Source: Streptomyces corallincola
GTDB lineage: Bacteria; Actinomycetota; Actinomycetes; Streptomycetales; Streptomycetaceae
Assembly (NCBI RefSeq): GCF_019104725.1
Contig: NZ_JAHRXF010000008.1
Span: 62,001 to 126,000 of the forward strand
Reading direction: 5' to 3'
Length of the DNA stretch: 64,000 nt
The notes beneath the pieces were generated by a model, which did not search any database, was not told the DNA's origin, and was given only the letters and a program-made list of their open reading frames with translations. Below are positions 54,962-63,940 of the stretch, piece by piece (the first letter of the stretch is position 1; every line of letters begins with the position of its first letter). The translations under genes and the position numbers were made by a program.

Positions 54962-56332
54962 ATGAGCGCCCCCACTCCGGACCCCGGTGACGACAGGCCC
55001 CGCGAGGGCTACTACCCGGACCCGTCCATCCCCGGCTACGTCCGGTACTGGAACGGCGCCTCCTGGGTGCCGGGCACCAGTCGGCCGGCCCCGGCGGACG
55101 GCGCCCCGCTCGTACCGCCCGGTGGGACCCGTCCGGCACCGGTGTCCCCGGCGCCCGTCGAGGAGACGGGGCCGCACTTCTTCGACGAGGACCCGCAGCC
55201 GGGGGCGCCGGGTCCGGGGCGGCTCGGGGCCTCGGCGCCGGGCGGGCCGGTGCGGGGGGCGCCGTGGGGCGCGGACCCGCGCGTACCGGGCGGCGACTCG
55301 GGCCCCTCCGGCGGTGACGCCGGTGGCGACACCGCCGGGCCGCCCGATCCGGGGACGTTCGTCTTCCGGCGGCCGGTGCCGGGCCCGGCGGCCGGGGCGG
55401 ACCGGGGCGCGCCGGGGTTCGGGCCCGCGCCGGACGGTTTCCCCGCGCAGGGTCCGGTGGTCGCGCCGGGAGCGGACGGCCGGGGTGCGGGAAGCGCGGG
55501 CGGCAGCCCCGGCTTCGGCGCGGGGAAGGCCGCCGCGGCACGCGCCGCCGCCGGACAGCCCGCGCAGGCACCGGCACAGGCACCGCCACAGGGTGCCCAG
55601 GCGCCCCGGGCCCAGCAGTCCGGGTACGCCTTCCCGCCGGTCGCGTCCGCCGCCACGGCCCCGCCCTTCCCCGCGCAGGCCCAGCAGCCCGCCGGTGCCG
55701 GGACGCCCCTGACCGCCGGGCCGGGCGGCGGCCAGGCCTCCTGGGCCCAGCAGGTGCACCAACTCGCCGGGGGCGCCGACGAGCAGCCGGTGGCGCCGTG
55801 GAAACCGCCGGTCGAGGACGTGTTCCAGGCCGCCGCCCGGCGCCGGGCGGCGGTCCGCCCCGCCGGACTCGGCAAGCGGTTCGCGGCCCGGCTGATCGAC
55901 AGCGTGGTGGTCGGCGCGGTCACCGCGGCGGTCGCCGTCCCGCTCGGCACCGGCGCGCTGGACCACGTACGGCAGAAGATCGACGAGGCGCGGCTGTCCG
56001 GCCGTGAGGTGACGGTCTGGCTGCTGGACGGCACCACCGGCACCGCGCTCGCCCTGGTCCTCGGCACGCTGCTGGTCTCGGGGGTGCTCTACGAGGTGCT
56101 GCCCACCGTGAAGTGGGGCCGCACCCTGGGCAAGAAGCTGTGCGGCCTGGAGGTCCGGGACATCGAGGCGCACGAGCCCCCGATGTTCGGCGCCGCCCTG
56201 CGCCGCTGGCTGGTCTACAGCGTGCCCGGACTCCTCGGCATCGGGATCGTCGGCGTGCTCTGGGGCGCCTTCGACCGGCCCTGGCGGCAGTGCTGGCACG
56301 ACAAGGCCGCGCACACCTTCGTCGCCGACTGA
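54962..56332 (+). CDS. DUF2510-RDD family membrane protein
   Basis: A 456-residue protein. An N-terminal DUF2510 motif (REGYYPDPSIPGYVRYWNGASW, split as GYYPDP...WNGASW, about 13-36) precedes about 260 residues of Pro/Gly/Ala-rich linker. The C-terminal RDD domain (about 300-450) has three helices and the Arg/Asp/Asp signature (FAARLIDSVV, then DRPWRQCWHDKAAHT). RDD domains occur in ion-exchange and transport proteins; function here is unknown. It is followed by a second RDD gene 138 nt downstream. Confidence 0.85.
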   Translation: MSAPTPDPGDDRPREGYYPDPSIPGYVRYWNGASWVPGTSRPAPADGAPLVPPGGTRPAPVSPAPVEETGPHFFDEDPQPGAPGPGRLGASAPGGPVRGAPWGADPRVPGGDSGPSGGDAGGDTAGPPDPGTFVFRRPVPGPAAGADRGAPGFGPAPDGFPAQGPVVAPGADGRGAGSAGGSPGFGAGKAAAARAAAGQPAQAPAQAPPQGAQAPRAQQSGYAFPPVASAATAPPFPAQAQQPAGAGTPLTAGPGGGQASWAQQVHQLAGGADEQPVAPWKPPVEDVFQAAARRRAAVRPAGLGKRFAARLIDSVVVGAVTAAVAVPLGTGALDHVRQKIDEARLSGREVTVWLLDGTTGTALALVLGTLLVSGVLYEVLPTVKWGRTLGKKLCGLEVRDIEAHEPPMFGAALRRWLVYSVPGLLGIGIVGVLWGAFDRPWRQCWHDKAAHTFVAD

Positions 56333-56470
56333 GCCCCGGCCCGGTGGAGACCCCCGGTCCGGCTGAGCCCCGGCCCCCTGCGGGACATCCCGCAGGGCAT
56401 CCCCGTACGGCTTCCCCCGTACGGCCTGCCGCCGGATGCGGGGGCCGGGGGTTCGCGGTCCACTCGGGCC

Positions 56471-57268
56471 ATGAGCAGCCAACCGCCCCCCGGCTCGGGG
56501 GAGCAGCCCCCCGAGGACGACCCGTTCCGGAAACGGCCCCCGGCGGACCGGCCGGACCAGGGGACGGGCTCGCCGTACGACGCCCCGCAGCCGCCCCCGC
56601 CCCCGCCGCCCGGCGGTGACCGGGCACCCTCCTGGTCCGACCGTCAGCCGCCCCCGCACGACGGCGGACAGCCGCCTCCCGGCGGCGGCAGCCCCTACGG
56701 CGGCAGCCCTTACGGGGGCGCACCCGGAGGGGGAAGCCCTTACGGGGGCAGCCCCTACGGGGGACCGGGCGGCGGTCCCCACGGGGGCGGACCGGGTCGC
56801 CCCGGTGACCCCCTCGCCGGGATGCCCCCGCTCGCCGACAGCGGACGCCGCGTCCTCGCCCGCGTCATCGACCTGATCCTGGTCGGCATCGTCGTCTGGC
56901 TGGTCACCTGGGCGTTCGGTGTGCACGAGTACGACGTCAGCGCGGAGCGCGTGGACACCGGCCGTTCGCTGTGGCAGTCGGTCGTGGCGGCCGTGCTCTA
57001 CGTCGCGTACGACACGTTCATGATCGCGCGCACCGGCCAGACCCTCGGCAAGAAGTGGCTGAAGATGCGCGTCGCCAACCTCGGCGACGGCGCCAACCCC
57101 TCGATGCAGAACTCCCTGCTGCGCGCCCTGGTGCTGTGGCTGCCGTTCGCCTTCTGCTGCGCCTGCGTCTGGACCGCGATCTGCGGCGGCTGGAGCTTCT
57201 TCGACAAGCCCTACAAGCAGGGTCTGCACGACAAGGCCGCCAAGACGGTCGAGGTCAGCACGCGTTGA
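56471..57268 (+). CDS. RDD family membrane protein with Gly/Tyr/Pro-rich N-terminus
   Basis: A 265-residue paralogue of the preceding protein. Its N-terminal ~115 residues contain repeated SPYGG units and Pro tracts. The RDD domain (about 118-260) carries RVLARVIDLILVGIVVWLV and ends HDKAAKTVEV. ATG 56471 is used; no strong SD is visible. It is convergent with a small membrane-protein gene across a 14-bp perfect hairpin. Confidence 0.86.
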   Translation: MSSQPPPGSGEQPPEDDPFRKRPPADRPDQGTGSPYDAPQPPPPPPPGGDRAPSWSDRQPPPHDGGQPPPGGGSPYGGSPYGGAPGGGSPYGGSPYGGPGGGPHGGGPGRPGDPLAGMPPLADSGRRVLARVIDLILVGIVVWLVTWAFGVHEYDVSAERVDTGRSLWQSVVAAVLYVAYDTFMIARTGQTLGKKWLKMRVANLGDGANPSMQNSLLRALVLWLPFAFCCACVWTAICGGWSFFDKPYKQGLHDKAAKTVEVSTR

Positions 57269-57319
57269 GGAGCGCCGAGCCCAAGTCGTTGATCAGCGAG
57301 GCCGGTTGAGGGAACGCGA

Positions 57320-57354
57320 GCCGCGCGGGACGGTACGGAGCCGTCCCGCGCGGC
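57320..57354. terminator. Bidirectional terminator
   Basis: Fourteen-base-pair perfect stem (57320-57333 with 57341-57354), 7-nt loop, between the second RDD gene and the convergent small membrane-protein gene. Confidence 0.9.
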
Positions 57355-57358
57355 CTCG

Positions 57359-57649
57359 TCACAACTTGCTCGGCACCCGCCTGCCGGACCCGCGGCGGCT
57401 CTGTGCCGGGACATGCCGGGCCGCCTCCGCCTCCTGCGGACCCGGTTCGGCCTCGGCGTCCCGCGCGGCGGCGCGTGGCACGGGCAGGGGCACCGTCATC
57501 GCCACCAGGACGCCCAGGGCGAGGGCGGCCAGGGCGATCACGGCGATCCCGATGCCCGAACCCGTCTGCGAGAGCAGCAGCATGGCGAGCGTCGAGAAGA
57601 TCACGGTGCACGAACCGTAGGCGAGCTGTGCGGGGGTCGGACGAGGCAT
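57359..57649 (-). CDS. Small two-helix membrane protein
   Basis: A 96-residue protein with two hydrophobic helices (about 9-28 and 31-54) and a Glu/Arg/Ala-rich cytoplasmic tail. ATG 57649 (MPRPTPAQLAYG) is chosen because GAGGAC lies about 11 nt upstream and the N-terminus is the one I recall for conserved streptomycete homologues; an upstream frame extension is poorly supported. Divergent from the M6 protease gene. Function unknown. Confidence 0.75.
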   Translation of the reverse strand: MPRPTPAQLAYGSCTVIFSTLAMLLLSQTGSGIGIAVIALAALALGVLVAMTVPLPVPRAAARDAEAEPGPQEAEAARHVPAQSRRGSGRRVPSKL

Positions 57650-58045
57650 GGCAATCGTGTCCTCGGGAGATGGAGATGGTGCCGTTCGTCTCTCTCCGCC
57701 CTGCATGCCCGAGCCACGCACCCGGTAAGCACGACCTTACCCACGGTGCCGGTGCACAGGGGGCGCACCGGTTCACGCGTTCCGGAGGACGGACGGTCGT
57801 ACGCGCCCGGCGGCGGTCGCCGGAGGCCGGAGCCCTGCCTTCCGCTCGACGATGTCCACGTGTTCGTAAAGCGGACACCCCAAGTCCATAGTGCAGTTGT
57901 CCTGTTCAAGTCAAGATCTGTTTTTTCTTCTAAACCTCTAGTCAAATTACGTCACTTGATTACACGCGTTGATCGTGCGCGCACGGATGCTCTCCGTCAC
58001 CCAGGACTCCTCAGTCCGTGCGCGCGGCGCTGGGGAGGACCTCAA
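57650..58045. other. AT-richer leader region of the M6 protease gene
   Basis: 396 nt between divergent genes. From about 57885 to 57965 the DNA is notably AT-rich for this genome (TTTTTTCTTCTAAACC nearby). GTCACTTGA (57951-57959) is the exact reverse complement of TCAAGTGAC (58042-58050), which contains the GTG start codon of the protease gene. No unambiguous promoter is seen. Confidence 0.5.
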
Positions 58046-60424
58046 GTGACCAGCAGAACCTGGACGTTCAGAGCCACGGCCATCGGCGTCGCGCTCGCGG
58101 CGGCATCCGCCACCTTCGCGACCTTCGCCGTCGCCGAGGCGAGCACCATGACCGGGGGGGACGCGGCCGTGACCCGGCACGACCCGGCGCCGGTCGCCCA
58201 GAAGGCGCACGACCTGGACGGTCCGCTGAGCAAGACGCAGAAGGCGCAGCGCCAGGAAGCCCTGAACCAGCTCATCGACGGCAAGGCCAAGGCGCAGGAG
58301 CGCAACGGCTCGAAGGTCGTGCAGCTGAAGGGCGCGAAGGGCAAGAACGGCAAGAAGGGCGACGGCAAGTTCGTCGAGCTGAGCCGGGAGAAGACCGACA
58401 AGATCTTCACCATCCTGGTCGAGTTCGGTGACCAGACCGACCCGAAGTACGGCGGCACCGCCGGTCCCCGGCACAACAAGATCGCCGAGCCGGACCGCTG
58501 GGACGACAACTCCACGGCCTGGCAGAAGGACTACAACCAGAAGCACTTCCAGAACCTCTACTTCGGCACCGGCAAGAAGACCGAGTCGCTGAAGAAGTAC
58601 TACGAGAAGCAGTCCTCGGGCCGCTACTCGGTGGACGGCGAGGTCTCGGACTGGGTCAAGGTCCCCTACAACGAGGCCCGTTACGGCAACAACGCCTGCG
58701 GTTCCAGCAACTGCACCAGCGTGTGGAACGTCGTCCGCGACGGTCTGAACGCCTGGACCGCGCAGCAGAAGGCGGCCGGCAAGTCCGACGCCGCCATCAA
58801 GGCCGACCTGGCCCAGTACGACCAGTGGGACCGCTACGACTACGACGGCGACGGCGACTTCAACGAGCCGGACGGCTACATCGACCACTTCCAGATCGTG
58901 CACGCCGGTGAGGACGAGTCCGCCGGTGGCGGCGCGCAGGGCACCGACGCGATCTGGGCGCACCGCTGGTACGCCTTCGGCAGCGACGCCGGTGCGACCG
59001 GCCCGGCGGGCAACAAGCTCGGCGGCGCGCAGGTCGGCAACTCCGGTATCTGGGTGGGCGACTACACCATCCAGCCGGAGAACGGCGGCCTCGGCGTCTT
59101 CGCCCACGAGTACGGTCACGACCTCGGTCTGCCGGACGAGTACGACACCGCGGGCGGTGACAACTCCACCGGTTTCTGGACCCTGATGTCCTCCGGCTCC
59201 TGGCTGGGCACCGGCAAGGAGTCCATCGGTGACCTGCCGGGCGACATGAACGCCTGGGACAAGCTCCAGCTCGGCTGGCTGACCTACGACACCGCCAAGG
59301 CGGGCGTCTCCTCCTGGCACAAGCTGGGTCTCGCGGAGTACAACACCAAGTACCGTCAGGCGCTGGTGGTCTCGCTGCCGCAGAAGGCCGTCACCACCCA
59401 GGTCGTCACCCCGGCGCAGGGCGCCACCCAGTGGTGGAGCGGCAGCGGCGACGACCTGAAGAACACCCTCACCCGGTCGGTGGACCTGACCGGCAAGTCC
59501 GCGGCCTCGCTGACCCTGGACGGCTGGTACGACATCGAGCAGGACTACGACTTCCTGTACACCGAGGTCTCCACGGACGGCGGCGCCAACTGGACCGCGC
59601 TGGACGGCACGGTGGACGGCAAGGCCATCCCGCGTGACGGCTCGGGCAAGCCCGGCCTGACCGGCTCGGTGGACTCCTACAAGAAGCTCGTCTTCCCGCT
59701 CGACGCCTACGCCGGCAAGAAGTTCCAGCTCCGCTTCCGCTACCAGACGGACGGCGGCCTGGCGCTCAAGGGCTTCGCCGCCGACGAGATCACGGTGACC
59801 GCCGACGGCGCCGCGGTGTTCTCCGACAACGTCGAGTCCGCCGACCCGGCCTGGACCGCGAACGGCTTCTCCCGCATCGGCTCGTCCATCACCAAGGACT
59901 ACAAGCAGTACTACATCGCCGAGAACCGGCAGTACGTCTCGTACGACACCACGCTCCAGACCGGCCCGTACAACTTCGGTTCGGCCAAGCGCCCCGACTG
60001 GGTCGAGCACTACGCGTACCAGAACGGCCTGTTGATCTGGAAGTGGGACACCTCCCAGGCGGACAACAACACCAACTCCGCCAGCGGTCACCCCGGTACC
60101 GGTCTGATCCTTCCGATCGACGCCCACCCGACCGCGCTGAAGTGGTCCGACGGCACCCTGATGCGCAACCGCATGCAGGCGTACGACTCGACCTTCGGCC
60201 TGGCCCGCACGGACGCCCTCACGCTGCACAAGGCGGACGTCGCCACCAAGATCAAGTCCCTGCCCGGTGTGCCGGTCTTCAACGACCACGCCAACACCTA
60301 CTGGGACCCGGCGAACCCGACCGGTGGTGTGAAGGTCACTGACACCAACACCAAGATCAAGGTCACCAAGGAGGCCAAGGACGGCTCCACGGTCGAGCTC
60401 GAAGTTGGCCCCGCGATGAAGTAG
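58046..60424 (+). CDS. Secreted M6 (immune inhibitor A-like) metalloprotease
   Basis: A 792-residue secreted zinc protease. The signal peptide covers about residues 1-33 and is followed by a Lys/Gln-rich propeptide. The M6 catalytic domain carries H354-E-Y-G-H358 (HEYGHDLGLPDEYD), the HEXXH zinc site with a downstream acidic ligand. The C-terminal beta-rich part (about 470-700) resembles MAM/jelly-roll-type modules of InhA. GTG 58046 has GGGGAGGA 8 nt upstream. Homologues degrade extracellular proteins; here it probably serves nutrition or developmental turnover. A strong terminator follows. Confidence 0.93.
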   Translation: MTSRTWTFRATAIGVALAAASATFATFAVAEASTMTGGDAAVTRHDPAPVAQKAHDLDGPLSKTQKAQRQEALNQLIDGKAKAQERNGSKVVQLKGAKGKNGKKGDGKFVELSREKTDKIFTILVEFGDQTDPKYGGTAGPRHNKIAEPDRWDDNSTAWQKDYNQKHFQNLYFGTGKKTESLKKYYEKQSSGRYSVDGEVSDWVKVPYNEARYGNNACGSSNCTSVWNVVRDGLNAWTAQQKAAGKSDAAIKADLAQYDQWDRYDYDGDGDFNEPDGYIDHFQIVHAGEDESAGGGAQGTDAIWAHRWYAFGSDAGATGPAGNKLGGAQVGNSGIWVGDYTIQPENGGLGVFAHEYGHDLGLPDEYDTAGGDNSTGFWTLMSSGSWLGTGKESIGDLPGDMNAWDKLQLGWLTYDTAKAGVSSWHKLGLAEYNTKYRQALVVSLPQKAVTTQVVTPAQGATQWWSGSGDDLKNTLTRSVDLTGKSAASLTLDGWYDIEQDYDFLYTEVSTDGGANWTALDGTVDGKAIPRDGSGKPGLTGSVDSYKKLVFPLDAYAGKKFQLRFRYQTDGGLALKGFAADEITVTADGAAVFSDNVESADPAWTANGFSRIGSSITKDYKQYYIAENRQYVSYDTTLQTGPYNFGSAKRPDWVEHYAYQNGLLIWKWDTSQADNNTNSASGHPGTGLILPIDAHPTALKWSDGTLMRNRMQAYDSTFGLARTDALTLHKADVATKIKSLPGVPVFNDHANTYWDPANPTGGVKVTDTNTKIKVTKEAKDGSTVELEVGPAMK

Positions 60425-60453
60425 CGGACGTTTCCGCAGGTCAGAAACGTATC

Positions 60454-60481
60454 GGCGGCGACCCCCTAGCGGGTCGCCGCC
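60454..60481 (+). terminator. Terminator after the M6 protease gene
   Basis: Eleven-base-pair perfect stem (60454-60464 with 60471-60481) and a 6-nt loop, about 30 nt after the stop. Confidence 0.88.
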
Positions 60482-60545
60482 GTTCGTGTTTAGGTGCGTC
60501 CTGTGGCTCGCTTATTGACACCTTACGGAACGGGGACGTGACCGC

Positions 60546-60866
60546 ATGGCCGCAGGAGGCTTCAGCAGACTGCCGAACGGCACCGTGGTGGTGGCACTCA
60601 ACCTGCCCAGCCCGCTCGCCGGTGCCGATGGTGTCCGGGTCCTCGTCCACGCCCACAACCGCGCCCGCGCCCTGACCCGGCTGCGCAACCTCGGCCTCCG
60701 CGCGATCTACCTCCGCGGCAACACGGCCCCGCCCACCCCGGACGAGATCACCGCCGTGCTGCACCATCCCGACGGCCTGATATGGCGCACCACGCCCGAC
60801 CCCACCCCCAACGAGCTGTGGCACCCCATCCGGGCCCTCCTCCGCCAGAGCCCGGCCTGGTCGTGA
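60546..60866 (+). CDS. Small conserved protein of unknown function
   Basis: A 106-residue protein with mixed alpha/beta character (GTVVVALNLPSPLAG; VRVLVHAHNRARALTRLRNLGLRAIYLRG) and no membrane segment or Cys pairs. ATG 60546 has GGGGACG about 11 nt upstream. It is convergent with pncA. I do not recognise a family; the codon bias and position support a real gene. Confidence 0.7.
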   Translation: MAAGGFSRLPNGTVVVALNLPSPLAGADGVRVLVHAHNRARALTRLRNLGLRAIYLRGNTAPPTPDEITAVLHHPDGLIWRTTPDPTPNELWHPIRALLRQSPAWS

Positions 60867-60887
60867 GGGTCCGCCCGGCGGGCCGGT

Positions 60888-61481
60888 TCAGGCCGTGACC
60901 ACCGGTGTGCCCGTCAGGGTGATGCCCGCCGCGCGGAACTCCTCCAGGGCGCGGTCCGTGGTGTCGCGGGACACCCCGGCGGTGAGGTCCAGCAGGACGC
61001 GGGTGCGGAAGCCCTCGCCCGCCGCGTCCAGGGCGGTGGCGCGGACGCAGTGGTCGGTGGCGATGCCGACCACATCGACCTCGTCCACGTCCCGGTCGCG
61101 CAGCCAGGCGGCCAGCGCCGTACCCGTCTCGTCGGTGCCCTCGAAGCCGGAGTAGGCGGCGGAGTAGGCGCCCTTGCCGAAGACGGCCTCGACGGCACCG
61201 GAGGCGACGGCCGGGGCGAAGTTGGGGTGGAAGCCGACGCCCTCGGTGCCCGCGACGCAGTGGGCGGGCCAGGAGTGGACGAAGTCGGGGTCGTCGGCGA
61301 AGTGGCCGCCCGGCGCGATGTGGTGGTCGCGGGTGGCGACCACGTGCTGGTACCCGGCGCCCGCCGCCTGTCCGATCAGCTCGGTGATCGCGGCGGCCAC
61401 GTCCGCACCGCCGGACACCGCGAGGCTGCCTCCTTCGCAGAAGTCGTTCTGCACATCGACGACGATCAGGGCGCGGCGCAT
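60888..61481 (-). CDS. pncA: Nicotinamidase
   Basis: Hydrolyses nicotinamide to nicotinate in NAD salvage. The 197-residue isochorismatase-fold protein has the catalytic triad D9 (VDVQNDF), K103 (FGKGAYS) and C145 (ATDHCVRAT), and the metal site D52/H54/H60 (TRDHHIAPGGH). The upstream gene on the same strand encodes nicotinate phosphoribosyltransferase, which uses its product, so the pair is a functional unit with an 85-nt gap. Assignment to nicotinamidase rather than another isochorismatase-like hydrolase rests on both motifs and context. Confidence 0.92.
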   Translation of the reverse strand: MRRALIVVDVQNDFCEGGSLAVSGGADVAAAITELIGQAAGAGYQHVVATRDHHIAPGGHFADDPDFVHSWPAHCVAGTEGVGFHPNFAPAVASGAVEAVFGKGAYSAAYSGFEGTDETGTALAAWLRDRDVDEVDVVGIATDHCVRATALDAAGEGFRTRVLLDLTAGVSRDTTDRALEEFRAAGITLTGTPVVTA

Positions 61482-61566
61482 GGTGTGTCCTTCGACGCAG
61501 GGGTGACCCGCCGAGCCTAGAAGCTTCCGGCCCGGTGCGGGAGGGGGCGGGGGAGGGGCGCGGTGG

Positions 61567-62913
61567 TCACACCGTCTCCGGGGCGTGGACGTACTCCGTC
61601 GGCAGAACCGGTTCGCCCCGGGAGAGCTGGGTCGCGGACAGGGGCAGTCCGGCGCGTGCGGCGATGTGCCGGTCGCGGGCCACGTCCAGCGGCTCGCGGG
61701 CGACGACCCGGCCGCCCCGGACCAGCGGGACCAGGAGCTGCCGGTCGGCCAGCGCGGCCGGGACGGGCCCGGTGCCGACGATCTCCGCCTCGGCCACCCC
61801 GGCGGCGTCCAACCGGCGCGCGGCCCACTTGCGTCCGCCCCGCGAGGACTTGCCCCCGCTGGACTTCTTCGCCACCGGCACCAGCGGCGCCGCCGGATCG
61901 GCGGTGTCGGCGCGGGCGACCAGCTTGTACACCATCGAGCAGGTCGGATGCCCCGACCCGGTGACCAGCTGGGTGCCCACGCCGTACGCGTCCACCGGCG
62001 AGGCGGCCAGTGAGGCGATGGCGTACTCGTCCAGGTCGGAGGTGACCACGATCCGGGTGCCGGTCGCGCCCAGCTCGTCCAGCTGCTGCCGTACCCGGTG
62101 GGCGACCAGCAGCAGGTCGCCGGAGTCGATGCGCACCGCGCCCAGCTCGGGCCCGGCGACCTCCACGGCGGTACGGACGGCGGCGGCGACGTCGTACGTG
62201 TCCACCAGCAGCGTCGTGTCCCGGCCGAGGGAGTCCACCTGGGCCCGGAAGGCGTCGCGCTCCTTGTCGTGCAGCAGGGTGAAGGCGTGCGCGGAGGTGC
62301 CGACGGTGGGGATGCCGTAGCGGAACCCGGCCGCGAGGTCGGAGGTGGTGGCGAAGCCGCCGACGTAGGCGGCGCGCGCGGCGGCGACGGCCGCCAGCTC
62401 GTGGGTGCGCCGGGCGCCCATCTCGATCAGCGGCCGTCCGCCCGCCGCCGAGGCCATCCGGGACGCGGCGGCGGCGATGGCGGAGTCGTGGTTGAGGATG
62501 GAGAGGATCACCGTCTCCAGCAGCACGCACTCCGCGAAGCTGCCCTCCACCCGCATGACGGGCGAGCCGGGGAAGTACACCTCGCCCTCGGGGTAGCCCC
62601 AGATGTCACCGGTGAACCGGTAGTCCGCGAGCCAGCCGAGGGTCTCCTCGTCCACGATCCCCCGCTCGCGCAGGAAGGCGAGGACGGGGGCGTCGAAGCG
62701 GAAGTTCTCCACCGCGTCCAGCACCCGGCCGGTCCCCGCGACCACGCCGTAGCGGCGGCCCGACGGCAGCCGCCGGGTGAAGACCTCGAACACGCTGCGC
62801 CGCTCGGCGGTGCCCCCGGCGAGGGCGGCGCGCAGCATCGTCAGCTCGTACTGGTCCGTGAAGAGTGCCGTCGAGGGGACGTCCACCGGCAGCCCAAGGT
62901 CCGCTGTGTTCAT
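61567..62913 (-). CDS. pncB: Nicotinate phosphoribosyltransferase
   Basis: Joins nicotinate and PRPP to form nicotinate mononucleotide. The 448-residue product matches the family: [14 protein letters not shown] at the N-terminus, EMGARRTHE, the phosphate-binding [11 protein letters not shown], and [13 protein letters not shown] near the PRPP site. ATG 62913 (MNTADLGL) is chosen because TACGAT ends 7 nt upstream, a leaderless arrangement; ATG 62922 would add three residues. It lies upstream of pncA and is divergent from clpS across about 55 bp. Confidence 0.94.
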   Translation of the reverse strand: MNTADLGLPVDVPSTALFTDQYELTMLRAALAGGTAERRSVFEVFTRRLPSGRRYGVVAGTGRVLDAVENFRFDAPVLAFLRERGIVDEETLGWLADYRFTGDIWGYPEGEVYFPGSPVMRVEGSFAECVLLETVILSILNHDSAIAAAASRMASAAGGRPLIEMGARRTHELAAVAAARAAYVGGFATTSDLAAGFRYGIPTVGTSAHAFTLLHDKERDAFRAQVDSLGRDTTLLVDTYDVAAAVRTAVEVAGPELGAVRIDSGDLLLVAHRVRQQLDELGATGTRIVVTSDLDEYAIASLAASPVDAYGVGTQLVTGSGHPTCSMVYKLVARADTADPAAPLVPVAKKSSGGKSSRGGRKWAARRLDAAGVAEAEIVGTGPVPAALADRQLLVPLVRGGRVVAREPLDVARDRHIAARAGLPLSATQLSRGEPVLPTEYVHAPETV

Positions 62914-62969
62914 GGCAGGCATCGTACCCCCATTTCGTCAGTGTGACGATTTCGAGGGTGCGTGGCAGC

Positions 62970-63287
62970 ATGGGCACTGTGACGTCACCCGCTCCCGTAG
63001 AGATCGAACGCACCGAACCGGCGGAGGAGGTCTTCGCCGTACCCGAGCCCGATCTCCCCTGGGTCACGATCGTTCACAACGATCCGGTGAACCTGATGAG
63101 CTACGTGACGTACGTCTTCCAGGCCTACTTCGGTTACCCGAAGGAAAAGGCCACCAAGCTCATGCTCGACGTCCACCACAAGGGCCGGGCGGTCGTCTCC
63201 AGCGGGTCCCGCGAGGAGATGGAACGCGACGTGCAGGCGATGCACGGCTACGGACTGTGGGCCACCCTCCAGCAGGACCGGAAGTAG
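62970..63287 (+). CDS. clpS: ATP-dependent Clp protease adaptor ClpS
   Basis: Delivers N-end-rule substrates to ClpC/ClpA-ClpP. The 105-residue protein has the typical core [47 protein letters not shown], in which the N-D and the M and H residues shape the N-degron pocket. ATG 62970 is used; GTG 62979 is an alternative start. The next gene (DUF2017) begins 12 nt later, a linkage conserved in actinobacteria. Confidence 0.95.
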   Translation: MGTVTSPAPVEIERTEPAEEVFAVPEPDLPWVTIVHNDPVNLMSYVTYVFQAYFGYPKEKATKLMLDVHHKGRAVVSSGSREEMERDVQAMHGYGLWATLQQDRK

Positions 63288-63298
63288 CGACCGACCCC

Positions 63299-63901
63299 AT
63301 GCCCGGACACTTCGAACCGATCCCCGGCGGCGGCGCGGCCGTCGCCCTCGACGACGTCGAGATCTCCATCATCCGCTCGCTGGCCGTGCAGCTCCTGGAG
63401 CTGATCGGCCCCGGCCCGGCCGCCGACGCCTCCGACGACCCGCTGGCCGAGCTGTTCGCGGAGGGCCCGAGCGAGCCGCCCTCCGACCCGGTGCTGCTGC
63501 GTCTCTTCCCGGACGCGTACGGCGACCCCGAGCGGACCCCCGCCACCGCCGAGGAGGCGGACGAACTGCGGGCGCACGCCGCCGAGTTCCGCCGCTTCAC
63601 GGAGAACGACCTGCGCACCGGCAAGCGGGAGAACGCCCTCGCGGTGGTCCGCGACCTCGACGCGCTCGCCCCGTCCGGCGAGGGCGCGGTGCTGAAGCTG
63701 GCCCCGGCGGAGTCGCACCGCTGGCTCGGCACCCTCAACGACCTGCGCCTGGCCATCGGCTCCCGGCTGGAGATCTCCGACGAGGACGACAGCGACCTCC
63801 TCTTCCGGCTCCCGGACACCGATCCGCGCAAGCCGATGGTGATGGCGTACCTCTGGCTCGGCGGACTCCAGGAGACCCTGGTCACGACCCTGATGCCGTG
63901 A
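63299..63901 (+). CDS. DUF2017 family protein
   Basis: A 200-residue acidic, mostly helical actinobacterial protein that regularly follows clpS. Visible features are VALDDVEISIIRSLAVQLLEL near the start, then RRFTENDLRTGKRENALAVVRDLDAL and a C-terminal MVMAYLWLGGLQETLV helix. ATG 63299 starts 12 nt after the clpS stop, so they share a transcript. Function unknown; a role near ClpS/ClpC is inferred only from linkage. A 13-bp tandem duplication covers its stop codon. Confidence 0.87.
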   Translation: MPGHFEPIPGGGAAVALDDVEISIIRSLAVQLLELIGPGPAADASDDPLAELFAEGPSEPPSDPVLLRLFPDAYGDPERTPATAEEADELRAHAAEFRRFTENDLRTGKRENALAVVRDLDALAPSGEGAVLKLAPAESHRWLGTLNDLRLAIGSRLEISDEDDSDLLFRLPDTDPRKPMVMAYLWLGGLQETLVTTLMP

Positions 63902-63919
63902 CCTGATGCCGTGACCTGG

Positions 63920-63940
63920 GCGAACGCGGTGCGCGTTCGC
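63920..63940 (+). terminator. Terminator after clpS-DUF2017
   Basis: Nine-base-pair perfect stem GCGAACGCG/CGCGTTCGC (63920-63928 with 63932-63940) and a 3-nt loop. Confidence 0.75.

Noticed and set aside
53630..57229. 1199-codon open frame on the minus strand opposite the flavoprotein, ssgG and RDD genes
   Set aside because: The composition is low-complexity Arg/Gly/Ala/Val without domains, and it overlaps well-supported genes on the plus strand and ssgG in another frame.
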